The notes under the pieces are model-generated. The model saw nothing but the letters and a program-made list of their open reading frames with translations. It was not told where the DNA came from and made no database searches. Made by a program: the position numbers and the translations under genes. Of a stretch of 64,000 nt of DNA, positions 55,245 to 64,000 are shown one piece after another. This DNA comes from Cornus controversa (lineage: Eukaryota; Streptophyta; Magnoliopsida; Cornales; Cornaceae), in contig CM048852.1 of the NCBI GenBank assembly GCA_026545225.1, positions 13,550,146 through 13,614,145 of the forward strand, read 5' to 3'. The first letter of the stretch is position 1. Each line of letters starts with the position of its first letter.

Positions 55245-57055
55245 CTATAATTTTCTCCTCTTACCATCAAAAACTTCTTCCCAAAATATAAAATATCATT
55301 TCTATTATTAAGAAATCTCTAATTCAAACTTGATACGTACTTGTATAATACAAATCAGGAATTTTTTAAAACATTTAGGAATAAAATACCTCAAATACCA
55401 ATAAATCCAGTACTGTAAATGAGGATGTCATTTACCTATTTTTCTCCTTCTGTCCCACCCTTAACTCTATTTTGCAAGAAGATTAGTGGACGTATATGAT
55501 CGATTGTTCATGTTATAACTTAAAATGGATTTGACAAGTGTCATATTTCTCAACCAGTGAAGTCTAAATGGATTGTTGTACTAGCGATTCAAATATGCAT
55601 AAATCACATGTGTTCTTATTCAATTATAGAATTTTTTTCTTGAAATTTTTGACAGGATTGTGGATTGCCAATTTGTCCTGTTCAACAACCATAGTGTCTG
55701 AGAGATTAACCTTTAACATGATGATTAACTCATCAAATTTGCCACCAAAATTTACTGACTACCCATGACATTGACTACTAATTATTATTATTAACTGATT
55801 AAGCTTACAACTTTCATCTTACTTTTTGGTAGAAAGAGTCATTACTTTTTGACCAGATTCTTGCAAGAAGCAGAAGAATCAGGAGCCAATATTGTTTTGC
55901 GGATGGAGATGTTCATTAATAAAACAGTTGTACATTTTGAAAGATTCGGTGACTTGCCTGGAAATTAAGATGAAGCCCAACAAACTGTTTAATGTAGGAG
56001 TTCTTTAATTGTGGTACTTCAGTCTTTGTTTTTCTACTTTCTCGTGATCTTCATTTTCTGATGCCGGACAGAATAGTGATTATTCTGTAGGCTAATGGCA
56101 ACAGAAAATAAACAGAAAGAATGTACGAGAAATACCCAAAAAACTCAGAGAAAAGTCTCTGGTATTCAATATTATTATTCAAAATTAAAAGTGCCTTCGA
56201 ATCAACCCACAAGCTGAGCTATATAGCTGAACTTCGTCAACATTACCAAAAATAGCAGGATTTCAAAAATCGTGCCAAAATAAAATACGAAATAAAAGAA
56301 GGAAGTTGCTAGAAATCTAGCCCAAATTAAGCCTAAAATCTCTTCCTAATCAACAAAATAAATATTACTAAAAAAGGAAAGAAATAACTAAAATTAGGGA
56401 TTCGGAGGGGAAAACAGTGAATTTTGGCTTCGAAAAAATACACATCCAGCATAGCTAGGTGCCCATGATGTGCGCGCCGAACCAAGCTTTCCGAATTGTG
56501 GTCATAAAGGCGATTCTGACACCCGTAGCCAAAGTTATGGCCAAAATACTGAAGCGCATTCAAAATAACCTTAATTAGTGACAAGGTCACGGTTTCCTGC
56601 CATCTTTACGCTGATCTACCAACTCAAGGTATTTCAGTGCCATCAACGTGTCATCTGACAGCTCAGCATCATCTGACTCAGATGCTTTTGCATCATTTTC
56701 CCACTCTTGAAAGAAACACATAAGATGGAACTGCTTGTTAATCTCTCTTTGCGGCTGGCTGGATGGATGTTTATACATTACAGCTAATTCATTTCAATTT
56801 ATGAGTTTTATCGTTTAGATGATTTTCTGTTGTACAATGAATCTCCTCATCATTTATGAATGAACCGAAAGATGAATTTTTGAGCAAGGATTAGATTTCG
56901 GATGAATCTTAAGAAACTGTTGAATATATCAATATCATGGTACCCATCTCATTTCTTGATAAAACACTATAAAGTTTGGTTTTTTCTGTAGTGCTCTTGT
57001 TATAATATCAGACTCTCTCTCTTACACTCCCATTTGATCTAATTCTATTTACAGA

Positions 57056-57086
<31 letters not shown>

Positions 57087-57452
57087 GGTTCAGTGGGATG
57101 TATGGGGTAAGGTTTTAGGCATTTTGAGCTAATAAGACTTGCATGCCGGTAGGTACCTCTGTGTGGGAAGATGGAGGTTCATTTGAATCACTTCAAAATG
57201 TACCACTGAATGGGGGTGTGATAAGTATCTTTTGGCGTTGCATTTTAGTAGAACATGTTTCACTCCTATAAAACATTTTAGAAAACCCACATGACACAAA
57301 TATAACCCTAGCACTCCAAAGTAGAAATTAAATGAACTCCACGAACCTCGAACATTTTTTATTTTTATTTTTATTTTTAAAAGGAATCAGTGAGAAGAAT
57401 TTATTCCAACAAAATCGCAATGCCAAATATAAAGCTCATGGAATCCCCATGT
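55245..57452. other. Non-coding, retroelement-like traces
   Basis: No gene firmly supported. A minus-strand frame at 56587-56778 (EWENDAKASESDDAELSDDT, LMALKYLELVDQRK) is protein-like but unrecognised. 56060-56600 has the look of LTR or 3' tail sequence without readable ends. (GTGTAT)n microsatellite at 57056-57086. Confidence 0.35.
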
Positions 57453-57886
57453 TGAAATACTCCCTACAAATTTCACGCATGAGGTGATCAATCTCACACA
57501 TAAATCATAAGGGATACTTACAACTGATACCAAACAAGCATATAATACAAGAACAAAAGAAAAATAATTATAAAAGCTGAAAGAAAAGTCTGACTGAAAT
57601 AAATAATACTGTTAAATAAACATATTGCGAGTCTGAACGATATAACTTGGAAGTCTCGTAACTCAATGACCCCTTAACCAAAAATTATAAAAGTAAATAC
57701 TTTATGAATATATTTATCCCTACTCTAAAGTCTGTTAAGGAAAAGATAACTGCCACACTCTATGAACTCCATGCTCTAACCTCGAGGTGGAAATCGCCTG
57801 GGACTTGAAATATCAACATAGTGGATTAAACCCACGATCAAGTTCCCTCTACTACCACCTAATCAAAGAACCGGTAAACATACCCT
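57453..57886 (-). mobile_element. Long LTR-like element, inverted 3' end piece
   Basis: Reverse complement matches 53725-54157 (shared landmarks: GGTATGTTTA.CGGTTCT, TTGATATTTCA, GGTTAAGGGGTC, CACCTCATGCG.GAA, TATTTCA end). Similarity is perhaps 75-80% by eye. It is cut at 57887 by the CACTA end. Confidence 0.75.
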
Positions 57887-58599
57887 CACTACAAGAAAAA
57901 TGGTCTTTTACGACAAAGTATTTACGGGGTTCTTACATTTAGGGTCGTAAAAATTACTTTTTACGAGGATCGAAAGAGGCGCCTCGTTATTCTTGATAAA
58001 AAGTCAATCTTTCATGACTTTTGATCAAAATCATCGTGAAAGAAATGTTTTCACGATGTTTGGAAGCTCCCGTTAATGTTTGAATATATTAACGAGGTAT
58101 TTGTCAAACTTTTACGAACTAAAAAGATTCTTGTGTTTAAGTACTAAAAACTATCTTTCTACAGGGTTTCTGGTACGACGTCAATAACTAATAAAATTTC
58201 CTGCTCCTAAATTCAACACTCCCGCCAAACCCATTTTCTAAATTTTTTCATAGTCAACCAAAGCCCCACTAAAACCATATACTTCGTGATTTCTTCTCAC
58301 TCCACCAAAGCCCTTATGAGTCATGAAACCCCACTCTCTCTGGTGCCCACTTACCGATCAATTTTTTCTCACCAAATCTCTAATCACATCTCCCATATAT
58401 CAATCGATTTCTTCTCATACAATCCCTCACGAAACCCCCACTCTCTCTCATACCCTAATCACTTTGCCCATATATATATGTATGATTTGGGTATCTCAAC
58501 AATTTTGAGTTACCGATTGATTTCTCACTCCACCAAAGACCTCTGGCTTTTCTACTGGTAAGATTATACTCGCTGGCTACTGGTGTTGATGGCGGGAGG
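57887..58599 (+). mobile_element. CACTA (En/Spm) transposon, left end and subterminal region
   Basis: Starts CACTACAAGAAAAATGG, the signature CACTA terminus, exactly where the long-LTR homology stops. Subterminal words TTTACGA, GTCGTAAAA, CGTGAAA recur in both orientations to about 58110. Beyond that, CT-rich leader-like sequence contains a ~130-bp internal repeat (ACTCCACCAAAG...CCCCACTCTCTCT). No transposase and no opposite terminus are in the window, so its right extent is unknown. Confidence 0.75.
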
Positions 58600-58832
58600 A
58601 TGTCGTTCAAGGTTACTCTCACCTCCGATCCTAAATTTTCCTTTAAAGTATTCGTAAATTCAGTCTCCTCCATTTTTTTCCCTTTCTAGGGTTTTTTCAT
58701 TTGGTTAACACTTCAATTAATTTGACTCTTAATTGTTTTTTCTTATTTCAAAATTTTGTTTTGAGGATTAGCATCCCAGAAGTAGCCCCATTTACTACCA
58801 TTCTCAAATTTGTCACTCCTCAAACTAGCACT
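58600..58832 (+). pseudogene. UFM1: Ubiquitin-fold modifier 1 (UFM1) gene fragment, two exons
   Basis: MSFKVTLTSDPKFSFKVF at 58600-58653 is the UFM1 N-terminus; after a ~118-bp intron with GT and AG ends, 58772-58832 gives IPEVAPFTTILKF and TPQTST, the next UFM1 segment. UFM1 is a small conserved protein attached to ribosomal and ER-associated targets. Three lesions are inferred: a short loss just before MSFK (an upstream ATGGCGGGAGG at 58589 is out of frame), two bases missing at the exon 1 donor so phases no longer match, and about 18 bp missing in exon 2 between LKF and TPQTS. It is then cut by Copia sequence. The presence of an intron means it came from genomic DNA, not a retrocopy. Confidence 0.75.
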
Positions 58833-58834
58833 AT

Positions 58835-59668
58835 GAAAATTTATTGGAGAAATTGAAACTTGCTGAACTTGATAGAGATATTTATAAATTGGAAGTTTCT
58901 GTCACCAATAAAAATTTAGAGGAACTTAGACATGAAAAGATGAATCTTTTGGGTAAAGTTGAATTTCTGGAATAGGAAGTTAACCAGATTAAAGGGTTTA
59001 ATAATTCACTTGAGCATAAGATTGAAAACTTGAATTGTGAACTTATTAAATGTAACCAGTCTTTCCAAAAATTTAATTCTGACATTTGCAAATTTGGTAA
59101 GTTGGATTTTTCTAAAAAGTTGAGTAACAAAGAAGAATTGGTTTCAACTTTAAAGGAATTTTCACTTTTAAAATCAAAAGAGATTTGTGTGAAAGTTGAG
59201 ACTAAGCCTTCTATTATTACTCATGCTCTAAAACTTGCTCCAACATGCCATTTTTGTGAAGAAATAGGTCATATTAAATACAAGTGTCAGAAGAGAAAAA
59301 TTGAACTGAAAAAGCATAAAAGCTTAGACAGTTCAAGAGTTTTGCTTAATGAGATGAAAGAACTTGAAAAGAAGCAACAGGAATTGAAAGAAAAATTTGA
59401 TAAATTGAACAGCTTTAATTCTATTCTAGATTCTCATATAGGCAATGAGAAGAAAAAGCCCCTTGAGACTGAAAATTATGATTCTAAAACAGTTAGGAAA
59501 TCATTTGATTATAAATCTGAAACTGTTTGGGTGAAAAAGAATAATCTGAAATGTTTTGTCATGCACACTGCACTTAGAGCACTTGGTCCTATAGGTTGGT
59601 ACTTTGATAGTGGTTTAGCAGCAAACTTGTTTAGCAACAAACTTGTTGAGTATCAGTCAAATATGTGA
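58835..59668 (+). pseudogene. Copia (Sirevirus-like) gag C-terminus and protease start
   Basis: Long coiled-coil region (58850-59200), then a CCHC zinc knuckle CHFCEEIGHIKYKC near 59245-59290 that binds RNA, a second coiled coil (59300-59420), and WYFDSG near 59600, the Asp-Ser-Gly of the aspartic protease. A TAG at 58972-58974 and TGA at 59666-59668 interrupt it. The gag N-terminus, PBS and 5' LTR are missing: the sequence begins abruptly next to the UFM1 fragment. Confidence 0.85.
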
Positions 59669-59699
59669 TAATGGTTTTTAAGTTAACTTTACTCAACAT

Positions 59700-60790
59700 G
59701 GATGTTTTGTAACTAATGAGCAGAGTGATTGTATTTTGAAAGGATCTAGAACTCCTGAAAATTATTATGTGATATTTTCAGATCCTTCACATATGTGTTT
59801 TTCTACTGTGACTAATGAAACTATTTTGTGGCATAGGAGACTTGGTCATGTGAATTACAATGATTTGGTATGTTTGTCTAATCATAAACAAGTTCGAGGT
59901 TTGCCTAAATTGAAATGCCAACAGATGAGGTATGTGGACCATGTCAATTAGGTAAGCAAACTAGAGTGTCACATAAGAGACTTAAGCATCAAGTCACTTC
60001 AAGACCATTAGAACTGATCCATATAAATTTAATGGGTCCAATAAGAACTCAAAACATAAGTGGCAAAAAGTATATGCATGTAATGGTTGATGATTTTTTA
60101 CGATTTACTTTTATTGCTTTCTTGAGAGAAAAGTCTGATACTTTTGTTTTCTTTAGGTCAATTTGCTAAAGGATCCAAAATAAGAAAGGATATGCAATAA
60201 CTCGTGTTAGGAGTGATAGAGGAGATGAGTTTGAACCTAGACCTTACATTGAGTATTGTGATAATCTTGGCATAAGTCATGAATTCTCTGCACCCAAAAC
60301 ACCTCAACAGAATGGTGTAGTTGAAAGAAAGAATAGGACAACCGCAGCGATGGCACGTACTATGCTTCATAAGAGTAAGTTAGCTAAACATTTTTGGGCT
60401 GAAGCTGTTAGTATTGTGTGTCATGTTTTAAACAGGGTATACCTTAGGCCTGGAACTGAGAAGACTTCATATGAATTGTGGTATGGAAAGACGCCCAACA
60501 TAAAACACTTTAGAGTCTTTAGGAGAAAATGTTATATCCTTAGAGATAGGAAGAATTTAGGAAAATTTGACTCTAGAAGTGATAAAGGATACTTTTTAGG
60601 GTATGTTGTGAATAGTCAGGCATATAGGGTGTATAATTATCGCACTAATGTTGTAATGGAGTCTATTAATGTTATGATTGATGACTCAAGGCCTAAGGAG
60701 ATGCATGATCAACCTGAGGAAGAAGAGGGTATAAACACCTTAGGGTTACCTGAGAGTGAACCTAGTGAGAGAGAAGTTGAGAAATAAAGT
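59700..60790 (+). pseudogene. Copia integrase domain, broken
   Basis: The zinc-binding part shows HRRLGHVN near 59833 and CGPCQLGKQ near 59938. The core shows LIHINLMGP near 60017, where the first catalytic Asp of the D,D35E triad is Asn; RSDRGDEFE near 60210 keeps the second Asp; QQNGVVERKNRT near 60310 keeps the Glu. Then AEAVSIVCHVLNR and LGYVVNSQAYRVYN follow. Frame changes lie near 59930-59950 and 60169 and a stop at 60785-60787. The integrase would insert the cDNA in the nucleus; this copy cannot. Confidence 0.85.
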
Positions 60791-61717
60791 GAGAAAGAGA
60801 CTGAGGATGAAGATGAGCATGTAGATGGTAATGAAATTGTGGAAGTAAATGATGATACACATGCACATAACCACATGAGGAAGTCCCAATGTCTGGTAGT
60901 TCTAGGGTTCGAAGTAGTCATCCATTGACCAATGTGATAGGGCCATGGGAGGAAAGAAATACTAGTAGTAGAGTCCGAGATAGTATAGGACACAGTATCA
61001 TATGGCTCAGTTTGAACCTAAGAATGTTGATGAAGCTCTTCAAAGTTCTGATTGGCTTGTAGCAATGCAAGAAGAGTTGAATCAATTTGTAAAAAATAAT
61101 GTTTAGGAGTTAGTGCCTCAACCTAGGGATGTGAACATCATAGGAACTAAATGGATTTTTAAAAATAAACTTGATGAGAATGGACTTATAATGAGAAATA
61201 AAGTTAGGTTAGTTGCACAAGGAAACACTCAAGTTGAAGGAATTGGTTTTGATGAAACTTTGCACCAGTTGCTAGACTTGAGTCTATTCATGTTCTTCTT
61301 GCTCTTACATGTCACTTTAAATTTAAATTATTTCAAATGAATGTTAAAAGTACTTTTTTAAATGATTTTTTCCAAGAAGAAGTGTATGTAGTTTAACCTA
61401 AAAGTTTTGTTGATCCACATAATTCTGATCATGTTTTTCATTTAAAAAATGTTCTTTATGGTTTGAAACAAGCTCCTAGAGCATGGTATGAAAAATTGAC
61501 TTCTTATTTGTTGCATAATGTCTTTAGGAGAGGGGGAGCTGATAAAACTTTGTTCATAATCAGGAAAGGGAAAAACTTGCTTGTTTCTGAAATCTATGTG
61601 GATGACATTGTTTTTGGTTCTTCTTCTGATAACCTTGTTCATGAATTTGCTAAAGATATGAGTAATACTTTTGAGATGAGCATGGTTGGTAAACTAACAT
61701 TTTTTCTTGGACTCTAG
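60791..61717 (+). pseudogene. Copia reverse transcriptase, first half, broken
   Basis: Acidic spacer to 60990, then WLVAMQEELNQF near 61050, a TAG at about 61105-61107 where Trp is expected, IGTKWIFKNKLDENG near 61140, a frame change near 61270, KQAPRAWYEKLTSYLL near 61467, and the catalytic YVDDIVFGSSS near 61597-61630. Several additional stops between 61340 and 61460. A TAG precedes 61718. Confidence 0.85.
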
Positions 61718-62539
61718 GTGAAGCAATATGATGATGGGATTTTTATATCTCAAACTAAGTATGCAAAGAAGTTAGTTAAGAAATTTGGTTTGGAAGGTTC
61801 CAAATATGTGCAAACTCCTATGAGTACTTCTTCCAAGTATGAGAACAACTCTAATTCTAAGAGAGTTGATTCTTCATTATATAGGAGTATGATTGGCAGC
61901 CTATTGTATTTGACAGTGAGTAGGCCTGAAATTGCATTTAGTGTAGGTGTATGTGCTAGGTATCAAGCTGATCCTAGAGAACAACATCTCATTGCAGTCA
62001 AGTGTATTATTCGATATGTCAATAGCTCTTTGAATAATGGATTGTGTTTTTTTATAGAGTCTAATTCAGAGATTGCAGGTTACACTGATGCTAATTGGGC
62101 TGGTAACAAGGATGATAGGAAAAGTACTTCAGGTGGTTGTTTCAATGTTGGTACTAATCTTGTTTTATGGTACAACAAGAAGCAAAATTGTGTTTCCTTA
62201 TTATCTTGTGAAGCTAAGTATATTGCTGCTAGAAGTTGTTGCACACAACTACTTTGGATGAAGCAGATGCTACTGGATTACAGAATTGAACAAGGTACAA
62301 TATTTATCTTTTGTGATAACAATAGTATAGTCAATATCTCAAAGAATCCAGTTTTGCATTCTAGAACAAAACATGTTGACATTCGACATCATTTTATTAG
62401 GGAACTAGTTGAACAAAATATCGTGTCTTTGGAGAAAGTGCATACTGATAATAATTTATCTGATATTCTCACAAAGCCTTTAGAAGCTTCTAGGTTTCAT
62501 CGCCTTAGGAAATCTATAGGCATTAGTTGTCTTGATTAG
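61718..62539 (+). pseudogene. Copia reverse transcriptase end and RNase H
   Basis: The longest surviving frame of the element (273 codons from the first Met). It has the RT connection (RSMIGSLLYLTVSRPEIAFS), then RNase H with GYTDANWAG (catalytic Asp), SCEAKYIAA (Glu) and FCDNNSIVNISKN (Asp), ending SGC-type ISCLD and a stop at 62537-62539. The RNase H active-site acidic residues are all present, unlike the integrase. Confidence 0.9.
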
Positions 62540-63854
62540 ATAGCATAGCATTGACATAATCTAGAAAGGAACTTCATATTCATCCTATGAGTCTAGATCA
62601 TGCATTGAACCTTGTAGTTTTAGGTTTTATTTTTTATTTTTATTTTTGATGAAGTCAAGAAAATCATATTAGGACAATTATGTTGAACACAAGGAAATTA
62701 ATGGCACATAGATTACATGTGTATGACATACTATGGCTAAGAGTTGAAAATTTGGTTTTGCTTACTTATTTCGTTTAGTAGATGAATCATGTTGAGTACA
62801 TTTACTAGATTATTTTTATGTCATTGTTTTGATTAAAGATAGTGTTGTTGTGATAGAGCATTATCTTGGGAATTGAATGCTCAATATTGTGCTAAAGACC
62901 AAAAGGAGTGATGAGTGAAAAAAAATTAAATCAGCGGCTGGAAAAGAAAAGTAAAAAAAATGAAAATAAAAAATTATTGTTGAGCATATTCTTATGAAAA
63001 AGGCTACCTTCAGGGTTTGTTCGAAGCTACCACTACAACATAAATCTCCAATGAGATATCTTTTGACAAGAGTTGTTTTGAGAAAATAGCTGGCTGCCCG
63101 TAAGAGTGAAAGCCGCCGGATATGTATGTGAGGAACAATAAAAGAAAAAATTAAAAGTCTGTGCACATGTTGATTGTTTGATTTCTGAGTGAGTGTAATA
63201 TCATTGATATATTGTCTAAAAATCTGAACAATTGACAAAAAGAATATTTTGTCTTATGGAAATTTATGGTGATTTTACTACACTTATTAAGTGTGTGAAA
63301 CTAATGTATTAAAGTCTTGGTTATTGTTTGTTGTGTTCATATAGTCTTGTGGAGTCAATATTTTCTATTGTTTACATATACAAGTTCCATATGCTTGCTT
63401 GCTTCCTCCTTATTATTATTATTTTTCTTTCTTTAGAGTCTCTTGTCAATTTGTGACAAAAAGGGGGAGAGATTTTGGAAATGTATTAGAGAGACTTTGT
63501 GACTTTCAGGAGGAGAGTTGTCTAGTCATTTATCATTGAGGGGGAGATGAGTCTTTTTGCAAAGCATTACATATGCATTGCCATTACATGTTTAGTTTTA
63601 TTCTTGCTTATGTTTATGCTTATTTATATTTATTAAGCTTTCACGAAGGTATCTTTGAGTCTTATTTTGCAGAGTATTGAGGTTCATCATATTTGCTGAA
63701 TATAGGTGTTCCACGCGCTCAAGATTAGAGTGATAGCTCAGTATGGTTCAGATGTGTTTTTATTTTTGACAACATTTTAATTTATCTTTTCTGCTGCCGG
63801 GTAGATTACATATTGTCTAGGTTGGTTTTGCACAAAATTGCCAAAGGGGGAGAT
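62540..63854 (+). mobile_element. Copia 3' untranslated region with polypurine tracts
   Basis: Non-coding; several GGGGGAGA purine tracts (63463-63472, 63540-63549) and the final one CCAAAGGGGGAGAT just before the 3' LTR. Long 3' regions with repeated purine tracts are typical of Sireviruses. The minus-strand frame at 62861-63238 is not supported. Confidence 0.7.
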
Positions 63855-64000
63855 TGTGAGATATATAATTATAATTGGCAAATTTCGATGTCAAAACTTG
63901 TTGGTCGAGTTAAAATTTTTGTTTGATCTTGTGTCTGATCTTTGGAGCTGAACGGAAAGTGTCTCGATATCATGAATTTGATCAGGACATCACTTAGAAC
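63855..64000 (+). mobile_element. Copia 3' LTR, start only
   Basis: TGTGAGATATATAATTATAA follows the polypurine tract directly and continues past the window end. A fragment of the same LTR is at 27520-27600. Confidence 0.75.

Noticed and set aside
57887..58599. Native 5' UTR and promoter of UFM1
   Set aside because: Not fully excluded, but the sequence starts with a CACTA terminus and subterminal repeats; only the last part before 58600 is leader-like. Kept as CACTA sequence.

Overview
The window looks like nuclear DNA of a flowering plant, most likely a woody eudicot. It is AT-rich, rich in microsatellites, and dominated by layered transposable elements of classic plant types: L1 and RTE LINEs, Copia and Ty3/Gypsy LTR elements, a TRIM, a LARD, hAT, Mutator-like, PIF/Harbinger, Stowaway and CACTA DNA elements. 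Host sequence survives only as plant gene pieces (AAA-ATPase, PHD-finger, LRR receptor kinase, CNL resistance gene, UFM1). Every one of these that could be checked carries damage. I see no intact host protein-coding gene, no tRNA or rRNA gene, and no CRISPR or prokaryotic feature.

Layout. 1-280: two minus-strand exons of an AAA-ATPase-like gene, one with a 1-bp frameshift. 1.6-6.5 kb: Gypsy LTR debris, a minus-strand Copia remnant with its primer-binding site, and a four-copy tandem array with tRNA B-box-like cores. 6.8-9.2 kb: an RTE LINE split by a Mutator-like element that itself holds a 1,445-bp hAT element. 9.2-20.1 kb: one L1 LINE broken by a complete 4.56-kb hAT transposon (9862-14417), an LTR, a truncated hAT plus antisense RTE fragment, and a second Mutator-like copy. 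20.2-21.6 kb: a second LINE fragment between 142-bp direct repeats.

21.7-26.9 kb: a minus-strand PHD-finger gene, now a pseudogene, with two independent tandem duplications around its first exon and a candidate 11-nt microexon whose acceptor is broken. 28.1-36.5 kb: Harbinger-type MITEs, short Copia LTRs, and an LRR receptor-kinase pseudogene carrying a solo LTR. 36.8-40.4 kb: a palindromic hAT MITE and tandem repeats. 40.4-42.5 kb: a long-LTR copy (minus) holding a complete TRIM. 42.5-43.7 kb: LRR end of a CNL resistance gene. 45.3-54.2 kb: a long-LTR copy (plus) whose 68-bp minisatellite is split by a 5.2-kb LARD. 55.0 kb: Stowaway MITE. 57.5-57.9 kb: a third long-LTR piece, inverted. 57.9-58.8 kb: CACTA terminus followed by a UFM1 gene fragment. 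58.8-64.0 kb: a decayed Sirevirus-like Copia element whose 3' LTR runs off the window.

Together the window records the decay of a gene neighbourhood under repeated insertion. Several insertion events can be ordered because target-site duplications are still readable: hAT (ACTAAGTG, GTTGTGGA), hAT MITE (TAAAGCAC), TRIM (CATAT), solo LTR (GCAAT), Harbinger (TTA, TAA), Stowaway (TA), LARD (GCGTK). No novel multi-gene functional system is evident. The most unusual items are the UFM1 fragment next to a CACTA end, the PHD pseudogene's microexon and duplications, and the tandem B-box-like array.
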